This document shows, one piece after another, positions 1-11,117 of a stretch of DNA of 64,000 nt (positions are counted from its first letter, which is position 1; every line of letters begins with the position of its first letter). The stretch covers positions 12,060,001-12,124,000 of the forward strand of contig CM053154.1 in assembly GCA_028571685.1 (NCBI GenBank). Reading direction: 5' to 3'. A program made the translations under genes and the position numbers. Below the pieces are notes generated by a model. It did not search any database and was not told where the DNA came from. It saw only the letters and a list, made by a program, of their open reading frames with translations. The DNA comes from Heterohyrax brucei (Eukaryota > Chordata > Mammalia > Hyracoidea > Procaviidae).

Positions 1-692
1 TGAGGTGGGACCAGATCAGAGACCATGATTCTCCCACCAGATGATTTCTGTAGAGCAGATTTGAGGACCAGGAGCACTTAGGACTTAACAAGATCCCAGC
101 TGGGTTCAGGGTCACCACAGGCTTCCTAGGATCTTCTTCCCAAACTGCCACATGTAAGTGGAGTCTGTCAGAGTCACAAGTGATAGCCCAGCTCTCTCTA
201 AAGGGAGAGAATAAAGGGAAACATGAAAGGAAATTCTTAAAAGGACATGGGGGTATCTCATAGAGAAGAAAGAAAGGAGCTGTAGAGCTAAGGATCCTGA
301 GGTCTTTCTCTCTAAATTTCTAAAGTTATTTCAGTTTGCTCACCGTGTCCTTCTTCTGTTTCCCTTTTTTTCAAGGGAAGGAATCTAATCGGTCCAGCTT
401 GAGTCCAGAGTCTCTTCTCGGCTTGATCAGCCACAGACCCAAACTATAGAATTCAAGCTGCTAGAGAGGAGTTCATAAAAGGAGGGGAGGACAGACACAT
501 CCTTCCCAAAGGTGTTGGATCAACTCTAACTCATGGCAACCCCATGTACAGTGAACCTGCAAAACTCAGAACTTGCGTAAGGAGGAGACCCATCAGAGAA
601 GTAAACCTCCAATATTTTCCACTAAAATGAGTGAGAGAAAGGTGGTCAGACCGCACCCTGTCAAAGGTGGAAAACATGTGAGACTTGGAAAA
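1..692. other. Unassigned non-coding sequence
   Basis: I see no exon, RNA gene or confidently recognisable repeat here. A short stretch near 514-552 resembles the 3' end of an AfroSINE on the minus strand, but it is too short and diverged to call. Confidence 0.5.
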
Positions 693-1052
693 ATAAAGCA
701 GTCCCATTGACTCACAGGTTTCACTGTAAAAAGGAACAAAGTGTTGCTGGGTCCTGCACCGTCTTCACAGTCGCTGGCATGTTCAAGTCTATTCTCGTGG
801 CCACTGTATAGTTTGAGTGCCTTCCAGCAATAGAGAGCTTTCCTTCCAGTGCTATACTGGACAACATTCTCTTGTGATCTACGGAGGTTTCATTAGCTAA
901 TTTTGGGAAGTAGATCATCAGATCTGTCTTCCTAGTCTGTTGCAGCCTGTCAGCTCCACTGAAGCCTGTCCACTATGGGTAACCCTGCTGGTATTTGACT
1001 GGTTGCATAACAACATACAAGCCACCAAAGTACAACAAACTGACAGATAGGT
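693..1052 (-). mobile_element. Internally deleted RTE LINE derivative (RTE 5' region joined to RTE 3' end)
   Basis: On the minus strand the element opens with sequence that also begins the long RTE copy near 24.0 kb and recurs in the body of the tRNA-Gly-headed SINEs at 16.98 and 59.55 kb (motifs ACTTTGGTGGCTTGTATG and GATCTACTTCCCAAAAT). It then passes to a GGTGCAGGACC motif and a tail ending GTGAGTCAATGG, which match RTE 3' ends elsewhere in the window. Both coding domains are missing, so it must have relied on RTE proteins in trans. No tRNA-like head is present. Confidence 0.75.
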
Positions 1053-1104
1053 GGTGACCAAAGGTGTCTACTAGGTCCTGATTTGTAGCATCTAATTAAT
1101 AGCC

Positions 1105-1225
1105 CAGCATCATGGAGCCAGGAGACCTGGGTGCTGATCTTATGATTCTTGGTGGTTCTGAACATGTCTTGTCCCCTGGCAAGGCCCCAGCCTGTTCATC
1201 TCTGGGACAAGAGGGCTGGACTCAT
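1105..1225 (-). mobile_element. MIR-like SINE fragment
   Basis: The order of motifs resembles reverse-complemented MIR: AGACCTGGGTGCTGAT, then GTCCCCTGGCAAGGCC, then CTGTTCATCTCTGGGAC in the place of the usual 'cctcatctgtaaaatggg' block. It is heavily diverged, so the call is tentative. Confidence 0.4.
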
Positions 1226-1267
1226 TGTGTGCCAAGGGTCACAGACCTCACAAATTGTCTCCTTTGC

Positions 1268-1284
1268 AATAATAATAATAATTT
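1268..1284. repeat. (AAT)n microsatellite
   Basis: Short AAT tract immediately before an AfroSINE. Confidence 0.85.
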
Positions 1285-1434
1285 ATATATTGCTAAGCTT
1301 GTCTACTAAGCCAAAGGTCAGCAATTTGAACCCATCTGCCACTCCTTGGAAACACTGTGAGGTGGTTCTACTCTGTCTTATAGGGTCACTGTGAGTCAAA
1401 ATCAACTCAAGGGCAAGAAGATTGGTTTGGGGTT
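1285..1434 (+). mobile_element. AfroSINE form I
   Basis: The box B-like block CCAAAGGTCAGCAATTTGAA is followed by CTCCTTGGAAAC, TTCTACTCTGTCTTATAGGG and the conserved 3' block TCACTGTGAGTCAAAATCAA. The copy ends in a TTTGGGGTTT tail. The tRNA-like head is partly eroded. Confidence 0.9.
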
Positions 1435-2324
1435 TAAGGATTGACTCATTCTGTAGAACGCTATCAGAGTTGAAACATGTATTATAAACTCTGTCAGCAG
1501 GGTGACTGAGAAGAGTGTGATGAAATTTTGCTTCCTTCAAATGACATAGCTTTCTTCAAGTAATTGAAATCTTCTTCAAATTTGTCATAGCAGTAACAAG
1601 AATATTTTGATATGTGAGTTACCAAAGTTACATTAGTTTCTCAATTTGATAAAATAATTTAGGAAAATTTAGATTAAGGAAATACTCCTCATCCTGAAAA
1701 TTCTAAATTTAAAAACATTCAAGAATGAAGGGGGGAAGGACGGGGTACATTTGAAACGTTGAAGAAAAAGAAGTGTGCGATACCACTTTTGTAAGAAGAG
1801 ACTGCAACTATGAAATGGTATTGTTCTGCTCAAACGCACAGCAGAAAATTAATACACAAGTCTGGATAAATCCCACCAAATTGCTAATGGCACAAGAGAG
1901 AACATTTGGGGGGGGGGCACATTAAGCATTTATCTCACAGAAACTGCTATGCACGACCAGTTCACAAAGTGAGTCGATAAGGAAGCTCTATTTCCCTTCT
2001 AGAAACAATTGGACAAAAAACACTTGAATGCCCAGAATGCAATTATAGATAATGACACATTTCCCTTTAGCAACTTGTCAAGTTCAACTGCAAAGAATGA
2101 TTCCCATAAAGTGCCCCTCCCTGAAGACCCCTCAGCCATTACACTGGCTCTTCCAAAGGCTCACCTGCACACCCCCATTTGACCTGCGAAACGTATGGGC
2201 AGCTCTTGGCTCAGCCCCATCTTTGCACCTGCAGGGCCGTGTGCACACTCCCGGCATCCCTTGGCTTGCAGCCGTGGTGCCACAGCTCTGTGTTTGTTCT
2301 CCTTTTTCACAGAGATATCTCTCA
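1435..2324. other. Unassigned non-coding sequence
   Basis: AT-rich in its first half, with a G tract near 1910-1917. No repeat family or exon could be recognised. Confidence 0.5.
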
Positions 2325-2442
2325 CATAGGATTAGAACTGTGGCATGACCTCCTGTTAACTGATATTATCATTAAAAACTCTATTTCCAAACATGCTTAT
2401 GTTTACATAGCTTTCTGAGGGGACACCATTCAACCCGTAATA
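2325..2442 (-). mobile_element. Old MLT1-like LTR fragment
   Basis: The block CATGACCTCCTGTTAACTGA, followed by a diverged AT-rich stretch and GGGGACACCATTCAACCCGT, is the reverse-strand start of an MLT1/MaLR-type LTR. It is a partial and ancient fossil. Confidence 0.5.
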
Positions 2443-3178
2443 CCTATTTTGGAGAGTAGCCAGGGTGTCTTCAATCTGCTCATAATAATCTTGCCCTCTC
2501 CACCATCTTGCTACCTGTAGACCAGTGTCCACAATGCTGACCTTAATATCAGGGTCAAGAGGTGGTCCCTCATTTCCCCAGTGCATCCAGCTCCCTTGGG
2601 CCAATATGGGGCTGCTCTTCCTGCCCTGAGGCCACTCTGTGCCCCCCCCCCACAGGTGAGGGTGTCTTCTCATCCTCACTTGCTCTCATGTTCCTACATA
2701 TGTGTCTAAAATCATGGCATGGGTGCCCCCTCGTAGGCTCACTCTCTCCCATAGCCTTGTTCTCTGTAGGGCTTGGGCACAGTCCATAGGATTAAGTCAA
2801 GGCTACCTGTGTCTGAGACTTGCCCCACTTCAACCTTGTTTTCTCCATACAAAATCTCCTCCCTCAGATAAACACAGTTGGGCAGTTGGCCTCCTGGCAG
2901 TCCTTTTTTGAAAGGTGAGTCACTGGGGAACAACTCAGGGCTCTAGGCTGATAGAAAGGAGTGAGAGACCCTAACAGCCCTTCCTCCGTTCACGTTAGTC
3001 AAGCCTTGGTCCTGAGCAATTCTTATTTGCTAACTTTGAGGTGAAGGCTGCACGTGGATAATGATGAAAACATCCTGAGATGATACTAATTAGCAGCTGA
3101 GGCCAAGAATGAGGGGTCTGGGCACATTTTACTGCCAGAAAGAAGTCAACATATTGTATCACTTCAGGACCAAATCCT
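2443..3178. other. Unassigned non-coding sequence
   Basis: Contains a run of ten C residues at 2642-2651. Several open frames cross it on both strands, but none has a recognisable domain or splice context. Confidence 0.5.
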
Positions 3179-3290
3179 CTGCCATCAAGTTGATTCCTAC
3201 TCGTGGCAACCCTATAGGAGAGCATAGAACTGCCCCATAGGATTTCCAAGGAGTACCTGGTGGATTCCAACTGCCAACCTCAAGGCCTCT
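3179..3290 (-). mobile_element. AfroSINE form I, head missing
   Basis: Reverse-strand 3' block GCCATCAAGTTGATTCCTAC, then ACTGCCCCATAGGATTTCC and ACCTGGTGGATTCCAACTGC. The tRNA-like 5' end is lost. Confidence 0.9.
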
Positions 3291-3426
3291 GGAAATGTGC
3301 TCAGACCCAGCAGAATTTGGGTCCCAATGCTCCTACTTTGAGCTGCCTTTTGAAGAAGGCACAGAGACTGAGGAATCAGCAATCATCCCAAAGTATTTGC
3401 CTTGACTTCTGCATTGCTGCACGTAA

Positions 3427-3629
3427 CCGGTTGACTTTGCGTTGACTCCCATCCATGATGATCCCATGTGTGTCAGAGTAGAATTGTGCACCTTAGGGTT
3501 GTCCATGGCTGATATTTCAGAGGCAGATTGCCAGGTCTTTCTTCCAAGTCACCTCTGGGTGGACTTGAACCTCTGCCTTTCAGTTAGCAGATGAGCATAT
3601 TAACTGTTTGCAGTACCCAGGGACTCCAT
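3427..3629 (-). mobile_element. AfroSINE form II
   Basis: Reverse-strand copy with the form II middle (GCTGATATTTCAGAGGCAGA, CCAGGTCTTTCTTCC, CACCTCTGGGTGGACTTGAA). The head ends in GTACCCAGGGACTCC. It appears full length. Confidence 0.92.
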
Positions 3630-4387
3630 CCGCACTGCTTTACCCGTGTGAAATTTGTAACAAAATATTGGAAAAGTAGGCTAGTCTCAATAGCCCTACA
3701 GGAAACAGTGCTAACACAATGCAGGTGAGAAAGAAGAAACTAGAAAGAGAACCAGCAGGCTATTAGATCTTTAGTGTACCCTCAGGTAAAATTCTCTCAG
3801 TGTTGCACATATTCTGGTCAGTGACCCATCCATCTTTCCACTGCTTTCTCTGTCCTAAGTCTTTCCATAGACGTGTTGCCAATTTCCTCATAGCGTTCAT
3901 CCATCTCAAGAAGGACTCAAGGGAGACCTCTTGCCATAGTCTATTAGGGATCCCAAGCAAATATTCATTAACTTTTACATTTCATAGATTTCAAGCTGTC
4001 TTCAAAATAGAAGAGGAAAAACTAGCCCCATCTGGCTGCTCTGACTGCTTACATTTTCAAATAATATTTTACAGGAAATGGTATTTTAAAATAGTACCCA
4101 GAAAGCAATGATTTTTAAATCTTAAAATGTCATTATTCAAATGTTTAGAAACATGCCAACAAAGCGTTGTCTTGCACTAAGTGGTTCAAAGAGCCATTAG
4201 AAGCAGATCTCGTTCTTTCAACCTTCCTGTAAGCTATTTCAATGACTGCTGAAATCTATGTTAATATTGTAATGGCTCTATACTGCCAGCTAATGGGACG
4301 TATTATGAAATATGAAGAACTGGGTAATTTCCAGATTATAGGACTCAAATCTATTTTTAATGGGCACCTAAACTTTTATAGTCAAAA
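3630..4387. other. Unassigned non-coding sequence
   Basis: No repeat or exon recognised; base composition is ordinary and moderately AT-rich. Confidence 0.5.
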
Positions 4388-4662
4388 CACTTCTTGAAAG
4401 TGTGGATAGGAAGACTTTGTCTTATTTTCTTCAGACATGTGACCAGGAGGAGTCAGTCCCTGAAGAAGGATGTCATGCTTGGTAGAGAGTTAGTGAAAAA
4501 GAGGAAGACCTCAATGGGAAGAGCTGGCACAGTGGCTGCAACAATGGGCTCAAGCGTAACAATGAAAATGAAGATGGCTCAGGACCAGGCAGTGTTTTGT
4601 TCCATTGTACTTGAGGTTACTTTGATTGGGAACACACTTGACAGCATCTACTAACAACAACA
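4388..4662 (+). mobile_element. RTE LINE 3' end, 5'-truncated
   Basis: Matches the end of the RTE reading frame and 3' UTR: GACATGTGACCAGGAGGAGT, CAGTCCCTGAAGAAGGATG, GGACCAGGCAGTGTTTTGTT. The tail is GCATCTACTAACAACAACAA. The AACAAC tail is typical of RTE. The host-cut 5' end lies in the C-terminal coding region. Confidence 0.88.
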
Positions 4663-5506
4663 AATTTGTATTTATGGACTGTTACCTCTCAGTGTAGCAT
4701 AGAAATGACTCAGAAGTTTTTAAACACATATCTGATAGCACCTAACAGCTCCAGACACCTCAACAAATCTGATTGCACAGATTACTATATAATGATTCAT
4801 TTGGCTTACACAAGAAAGTAGCTTTCAAATGCCTGTGAGCAAAAAATACATCTCTGTGTATCACCTTTCATTTGTCAAGAGGAGAAAAGGAAAAAAAGAG
4901 ATATACAATATTACTGAGAAATCGGCTGATTTAATTCTGTTTGTCATAAACGAGATAGACAAAAAAGAAAATACTTTGGGGAGAAAAATTGAGCTAATAT
5001 CTAGATAATTCAAACTAAATTAATATTCTTTTGAAATATTTAGATTATCAAATCCAACCTCAGGTAGGATTATTTTGAATTAGGTATATAGCACTATTAC
5101 ATCAGTTGCCTTTTTAGTGTTTTTGTCACTCTCTGTTTTTTGTTCTCCGGAATTTTTCCAGCTGCCTGTGGTCACACAACTAGCCTCAACTATAAGATTC
5201 TAGGGCTTCCTCAACTCTCTCCAAAGTGGTTTAGATTGCTTTTCTTTTCTTTGTTTCACACTAAACCAAAACTGATAGGCTGATTGAAAAGCAAGAGATT
5301 GCTCTAGAGAGTCTACTCATTCATTGGCTGCAAATAGGCTTTTGGGTAGCATAGGCTCCTATTCACTTTCCAGGCTTATTCCTTCTCAGTCCGGGACATG
5401 GGCGAGGCAAGCTCTAATCACCCATGGATTCCCATGGATTCCTCCAGAGCTAATCTCTACACTTCTTCATCTTGCACCATGTCCTGGGAGGCTCTTCACT
5501 GGACAG
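4663..5506. other. Unassigned AT-rich non-coding sequence
   Basis: No repeat family or exon recognised. Confidence 0.5.
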
Positions 5507-6000
5507 CATAATGGATTGAATTGTGGTCCCCCCAAAATACATGTAGCAACTTGGGTAGGTCATGATTTTCAGTATTGTATGATGTTCCCCTGTGTTGCAA
5601 ATCCTGCCTCTGTGATACTAATGAGGGAGAACAGGCAGAGGTTGTGTTGGTGAGGAGGAACTCAATCTACAAAACAGTATTGTGCCTTGAGGCAATCTCT
5701 TGGAATATAAAGGAAAGGGAGACAAGCAGAGATTTGGAGACCTCAAATGACCAAGAAGCAGTGCCAGGAACAGAGCATGTCCTTTGGACCTAGGGTCTCT
5801 GAACCTGAGAAGCTCCCAGTCTGGGGGAAGATTGAAGACAAGGACTTTTCTCCAGAGCTGATACATAAAGTCTTCCCCAAGAAATGATGTCCTGAATTTG
5901 GATTTACAACCAACTGGACTGCAGTGACAGAATAGATTTCTCTTTGTTAAACCCATCACTTGAGATATTTTTGTTATAGCAGCACTAGATGACTAAGAGA
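5507..6000 (+). mobile_element. Solo LTR, MaLR/ERVL-like, afrotherian type
   Basis: Starts at ATGGATTGAATTGTGGTCCC and ends at AGCAGCACTAGATGACTAAG, the canonical ends of this LTR group. Flanking pentamers GACAG and GACAT are a near-perfect 5-bp target duplication, so this is a solo LTR left by recombination. It is a fossil with no internal region. A spacing of about 490 bp fits the other copies in the window. Confidence 0.85.
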
Positions 6001-6708
6001 GACATCAGCAACTGGACTTCCATTAAGTTTCCACCATGAAAGGCTCCACCAGAAGTTAGATTGCAGAGTGTTAATGTCACAAGGCAAGCAGATAATGTCT
6101 CAGGTGAGAAAGACAAACAGTGTGTCTGTAGCTTGGGAAGGGAAGGACACAAATCTCTTTCCACCATTCTGTCAACAGTTCCGCCATTTTAGCACGTGTT
6201 CCTGGATTGGAGCTGATGCATTTTGATAACAACCGTGACTACTTCAGTGACTGTCTCTTTTTCACCATCTCTTCTTTACCCTCGTTCCTCATGCTTCCCT
6301 CTTCTTCATCTATGACTGTTTCCAACTTCCTGGGAATGGGTAAACAGGGGTTATAAGAATCCCATAAAAAGGAACCCACTATGCTTAGGTGGAGCCTGGG
6401 TGATGCCTTAGGCCACTGACAGCAGTCCATATCATCTCACTGCATATGTCACATGTTCTTCTGGACACCACCCCTTTCCAACAGGTTGCTCAAGCAAAGA
6501 TGATAAGACACTTTGAGATGCTTTATATTGTTTCTCCTGAAATGTTCCCTTTTATCCATTGAAGAGAGTAAAAGACTCTGCATTTCATTGCTTCAGAGGA
6601 ATAATATGCCAGACAGCGATGAATTACCCAGTAAGTAAGGTATTCATAGGCTTACCTCTGCTTACTAACTAATCTGTAGTACACAATTTCACCTGTTTTT
6701 CATGGAAC
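6001..6708. other. Unassigned non-coding sequence
   Basis: No repeat or exon recognised between the solo LTR and the RTE fragment. Confidence 0.5.
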
Positions 6709-7375
6709 AATCAAAAATCCTTACAACTGGACCAATAAGCAAAATGATAAAGAAAGAAAAGACTGAAGTTGTCAAGGATTTCATTTTATTTGGTTCCACA
6801 ATCAATGGCAACGGAAGCAGCAGCAGAGAAATCACACAATGTATTACATTGGGCTAATCTGGTCCAAAAGACCTCTTTCAATGTTAAAAAGCTAAGGTGT
6901 CACTTTGAGGACTAAGGTGCACCAGACCCGTGCCATGATATTTGTAATTGCCTCATATGCACAAGAAAGATGGACAATAAAGATGGAAGACTGAAGAAAC
7001 ACTGTTGCCTTTGGATTATGGTATTGGTGAAGAATATTGAACATACCATGCACTGGCAGAAGTATGAACAAATCTGTCTTGGAAGAATACAGCCAGAACA
7101 CTCCTTAGAAGCAAAGGTGGCAAAACTTCATCACATGTACTTTGGACATGTTATTAGCGGGGCACAATCTCTAGAGAAGAACATCATGCTTGGTGAGTGG
7201 AGGGTCAGTAAAAACAAGAGGACCCTCAGAAGGATAGATTGACAGAGTGGAGGTAACTAGAGGTGTAAGAGCAGCAATGGTTGTGAGAATATGCAGGACC
7301 AGGCAGTGTTTCACTGTGTAGTACATGAGATCACCATGAGTTAGAACCAACTCAATGGCATCTGATAATAACTAC
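6709..7375 (+). mobile_element. RTE LINE, 5'-truncated C-terminal region plus 3' end
   Basis: Begins at AAAAATCCTTACAACTGGAC, which lies after the reverse transcriptase core. It runs through GTCAAGGATTTCATTTTATT, GAAGAATATTGAACATACCA and GACATGTTATTAGCGG to the 3' end GAACCAACTCAATGGCATCT. The reading frame is broken in several places. The same region is present in reverse near 23 kb and 41 kb. Confidence 0.9.
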
Positions 7376-7388
7376 AAATATATATATA

Positions 7389-7545
7389 GGAAACTCTGGC
7401 AGCATAATGGTTAAGTGCTACAGCTGCTAAGCAAAAAGTTGGCAGTTTGAATCCACAAAGAGTTCCTCGGAAATTCTACAGGCAGTTCTACTCTGTCCTA
7501 TAGGGTCCCTATGAGTCAGAATCAACTCAATGATAATTGGTTGTT
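7389..7545 (+). mobile_element. AfroSINE form I
   Basis: Box A-like AGCATAATGGTTAAGTGCT and box B-like GGCAGTTTGAATCC are followed by GGCAGTTCTACTCTGTCCTA and AGTCAGAATCAACTCAATG. Essentially full length. Confidence 0.93.
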
Positions 7546-7572
7546 AATATATACATATATATATATATATAT
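7546..7572. repeat. (TA)n microsatellite
   Basis: A TA/TACATA run grown at the 3' end of the preceding AfroSINE. Confidence 0.85.
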
Positions 7573-7594
7573 GGAGACAGAGAGAGAGATCAGC

Positions 7595-7712
7595 AGTTAG
7601 GAGTTCAGTTGATAATCAAAAATCAATAATTTGAATCCTTGGAAACTCCATGGACTGTGTCCTTTAATATCATTATGCATCAGAAGAATCTTGACAGCAA
7701 CTAGCAACATAG
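7595..7712 (+). mobile_element. Degraded AfroSINE
   Basis: Order of motifs fits an AfroSINE (AATCAATAATTTGAATCC, TTGGAAACTCCATGG, CATCAGAAGAATCTTGACAG), with a CAACTAGCAAC tail. Divergence is high. Confidence 0.5.
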
Positions 7713-9185
7713 ATATTATATATGTATGTATGCGTGTGTGTCTATAGGTACACACACAAAGAGAGAGTTTTAGACAAAGTGGGAAGACAGAGATAGAGGC
7801 AAAGAAGTAGAGGGACAAGTTGAGACAGACAGGGACCTGCACTGACAGACATTCCATCTTTCCTAGACACTTTGGGTATTGTGGCTGTCGTTGATTAACT
7901 AAGATCATCAGCTGGGGTTCAACCATCAGGGAAGGGGGTAGAAAATACAATGTTTGGAACCATTTGATCTGGACTGACATTCTGTTATTTATATGAAAAA
8001 CCCTGGCACATAGCTGCAACTCATAAATGCTGTTTCTGCCTCCCCTTCCCCTGTCATCTACTGGATGGTGAGCAGTGGCACCAAGAGTTCTGAATATTCT
8101 AATGATCAGAGCTATGTAAACTCTTATAAATACCCAGTGCACAAAAAAAGAACTTCTACAGCCAGAAACAAACAATTTCATTGGTTTGTTCCTAAGTGTG
8201 GTAAAATACATAGTTTGCAGTGTTTCTTGGAGGAGGAAGGGGGCAAGATGCTACTCACTCATGACTGTTATAAATTACTAGATAATTCTTTTCTCAAAAA
8301 CCATAATATTGCTGCAGTTACGTAGAGACATACAAGGATGTGTTTGGGATAATTCCTTTTGGAGATGCTGGCAATTACATGCCATGTCTCCCATTCCTAA
8401 TCAACTGCCTTCCACCCAACCCTGTCCATGGTACCAATGATCTCCAGACTTCTTAACTAAGACAGGCATGCTGGGATTTTCCATCGTCCTGAGAACTGTG
8501 ACTTCACTGGGGCCTATGAGCCACGGCAGGACAAGGCCATGAATTATTGACTGCTGGAGTGGCTCTACACCAAAAGTGTATATATTTGGATTCGACCCTC
8601 ATTACTTCTCCAGCGTTTTTCCACTTGATTTATGATCCTCCCTTACACGAATGTGTGTTCTTAATCTGCATTACCAGTTCTCTAATGATGCCATGTCAGA
8701 TCCAAATGTCACCTCATTATTTCTGGCACTCACAGAGCCCACAACAGTAAAAGCCAATTATAAACTAGAGAAATCCCAGAAGATCCTGCCTGCAACAACA
8801 GCTAATAAGCCGCAGCCTCATTACCCTCAGAGACACTGGTCCTGAACAATGGATGCTGTGCACCCCTGTCCCAGGCTCAGATAAGTAGATCTAGCTCTGT
8901 ATAGGGACCTATGGAAAACCATTCAGAATGTCCTGGCAGAAAGCCATGGGATTCATTATCAGCTTGATAATGGAAGTGCTGTAAAGGTTTTGTTCTGATA
9001 AAGCCACAGGTATTGGTTTTGGATAGCAGCTCACTTAACCAAGTCCAATTTGGCTGAATTGGGACCACATTTTCTGTGATGTCTTCTTGGTATATGGTCA
9101 GCTTCAAGTTGACCAAAGGACAAATTTGTCCCAAATCTGGAAGGTATAAATGAGAGAGGCATATATACATAGACACACACACACA
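7713..9185. other. Unassigned non-coding sequence
   Basis: Contains short TATG/TGTG and CA tracts at 7718-7757 and 9173-9184. The 204-residue open frame crossing the start of this region on the minus strand spans an old AfroSINE and microsatellite sequence. It shows no domain, so I do not call it a gene. Confidence 0.5.
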
Positions 9186-9389
9186 GAGTTGCCATTGAGT
9201 TGATTCTGATTCATGACAACTCCCTGTGTGTCAAAGCAGAACCATGCCCCCTAGGACTTCCACTGGCTGATTTTTTGGAAGTAAACAGCCAGGCCAGTCT
9301 TCTGAGATGTCTCTGAGAGGACTGAAAAATCCAGTCTTTCAGTTAACAGTGAAGTATGTTGACTGTTTGTATCACCTGAGTACTCCAGC
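9186..9389 (-). mobile_element. AfroSINE form II
   Basis: Reverse-strand 3' block GTTGCCATTGAGTTGATTCT, form II middle GCTGATTTTTTGGAAGTAAA, head ending CACCTGAGTACTCCAG. Confidence 0.92.
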
Positions 9390-9502
9390 TCTAGGAATAC
9401 AGCAGTGACTTTCCTGACCCCATGGAGCCTGCACATCGAGGAAGAGAACATAGCAAACAAACATTGACTGGGAGGTTATGAAATGACCAGCAAGGAGTCA
9501 AG

Positions 9503-9650
9503 AGCTTTGCATAAATGAATTCATTTAATTCTCATAAGTGCAGTTTTATGGCACAGGTGCTATTATCATCTCATTTACAGACAAATAAACTAGGCTTTGT
9601 GAGGGTAAAGGACTTAATGCTGCAGCTGGACTAAAAACCTAAGATGTTTT
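9503..9650 (+). mobile_element. MIR SINE fragment
   Basis: Core MIR order is visible: AGAGCTTTGCATAAATGAAT, TTCATTTAATTCTCATAAG, GTGCTATTATCATCTCATTT, ACAGACAAATAAACTAGGC, then the 'aggttaagtaact'-like block AGGGTAAAGGACTTAATG. Confidence 0.85.
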
Positions 9651-9661
9651 CTAAATATGAC

Positions 9662-9901
9662 CAAACACTTCAAGAGACAGAGTGGAGAGGTGCAGGTCTG
9701 GGGACCATGGTTCAGGGGACATCTACGTCAAGTGGCATAACAAAGTTTCTTTAAAAAATGCTGTACATCGTACCTTGGTGAGTGGCATTTGGAGTCTTAA
9801 AAGTTAGCAAGTGGCTGGCACAGAAGCACCAACTGGTCCCAAGCCACCAGAAAAAAGGAAAATGAAGAACATCAAAAACATAAGGCAAAAATGAGCCCAA
9901 G
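9662..9901 (+). mobile_element. L1 3' UTR, left part (host of a nested L1)
   Basis: GGTCTGGGGACCATGGTTCA, CAAGTGGCATAACAAAG, CTTGGTGAGTGGCATTTGGA and GTCTTAAAAG are the L1 3' UTR motifs I associate with elephant. The sequence breaks at 9901 and resumes in register at 11297, showing that what lies between was inserted later. Confidence 0.82.
9886..9901 (+). repeat. Target-site duplication, left copy
   Basis: CAAAAATGAGCCCAAG, identical over 16 bases to 11281-11296. Its A-rich start fits L1 endonuclease cleavage. Confidence 0.93.
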
Positions 9902-10248
9902 AAGGGTGTGGAGTCAAGATGGCAGATTAAACACGTCTCCCTAAATCCCTCTGGAAACCAAGAACTGAACTGATAACTACAACACAGAGCCTTCTGGATA
10001 CCTAGTGAGCCCTAGGATGTGGCATAGGGCTGTTAACTTGGACTTAATGCCAGCGAACACAAAACCTCTTCTGTTTTGCTGACCCCACTCTCAGCAAGCT
10101 TGGGCTTGCACTGACCGAAGGTAACTCACCATTTTAATTGTTTTTCTCTGTTTTAGCCAGTGGGCAGAGCTGAGACTTGACTAGCCAATAATCTCAGATG
10201 CACTGCTGGTGGGATCAGCAAGCACAATTACCATATTCCGAGATCCCG

Positions 10249-10745
10249 CTCTGGACTCTGTACATCTTGGCACCTTTGGCCTATCTTTCTACCTCTGCCA
10301 TATAGTAGCCGTACGGAGGCAGTGGCAAGCTTGTGTGGGACACCATCTCAATTTATTTGAAGATGGACACACCCATATGGAGGCCCCAGCTGGACTTTGT
10401 TCCTAGACTGAGAGGTAGCACCTGCCCCAGGGAAGTGCTTTTCTGGCAAAGAGGAAGTGTTTTGCACAGTGTCATCTGCAGCCGGGGCCCGGCAACAGGC
10501 TGTGGACTCTGAGCATCTCAGCACCCTTGGCTTCTCTTTCCACCAGTGGCATGGTCCCAGCCAGGTGGCGACCTTGTTCAGGACACCGTCTTGTTCCACT
10601 GGGAGGCAGAGTTACCCATATGGAAGCCTCAGCTGGACTTAATTCCTGGGCTGTGAGGCGGTGCCTGCCCAGAAGAGAGCGCTTTTCTGACAGAAAAGAA
10701 GAATTCTACAGTGTCTCCTACAGCTGGAGCCCAACAGCAGAGCCC
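10249..10745 (+). repeat. Two tandem L1 5' UTR units, period 251 bp
   Basis: Unit 1 starts at 10249 (CTCTGGACTCTG) and unit 2 at 10500 (CTGTGGACTCTG). Aligned landmarks recur: GGCACCTTTGGC/AGCACCCTTGGC, ACCCATATGGAGGC/ACCCATATGGAAGC, CAGCTGGACTTTGTTCC/CAGCTGGACTTAATTCC, AGTGCTTTTCTGGCA/AGCGCTTTTCTGACA. This resembles the monomeric 5' UTR promoters known in some mammalian L1 families. Confidence 0.85.
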
Positions 10746-10964
10746 AGCAGGGCAATAGTGTTTCTGTATTATGAGCTAGTTTATAACATCTGGGGTTCAA
10801 TATAGAGGTGCTTACTTTGCCAGCTGGGAAGAGGGACCTATACACCTGAAAACCTGACTGACTTGGGAAGTTGTCAGATACTTTTTACCTCTCATTTTAA
10901 GATGGCCTAGAGAAACAACCGTGGTCCATCCTCACAGCATCTCTCCCAGCCTCTGTTGACCCAC

Positions 10965-11117
10965 ATGATGCCCAAAAGGCAACAAACTCTGGATAAAATT
11001 GTAACCAAGAAATCACCCATGGCTTCGGAAGACCCCCAAAAGAAAACACCGCAGAGCTTCCCAGACAAAGAAGCTTTTCAGAAACTATCAGAAGGTGAAT
11101 GCAAAAAGATTATATAG
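10965..11117 (+). pseudogene. L1 ORF1 N-terminus, broken
   Basis: The frame from 10965 gives about 50 residues, rich in K, Q and P (starting MMPKRQQTLDKIVTKK), then a stop at 11115-11117. Downstream at 11167-11280 a second frame gives a coiled-coil-like segment with regularly spaced L/I residues (EKLSKLFNLMEHQYSEIQQI). This fits the disordered N-terminus and coiled coil of L1 ORF1p, the RNA chaperone of the element. The RNA-binding part is absent because the insert ends here. Confidence 0.75.

Noticed and set aside
514-552. AfroSINE 3' end
   Set aside because: Only GGATCAACTCTAACTCATGG and a few following bases fit; too short to separate from chance.
2356-2789. Overlapping open frames in a GC-richer stretch
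   Set aside because: Frames on both strands overlap the same bases, with a poly-C tract in the middle and no domain on either strand.
7597-8211. 204-residue minus-strand open frame
   Set aside because: It spans a degraded AfroSINE and TATG/CA simple repeats, and its translation shows repeat-derived low-complexity sequence and no domain.
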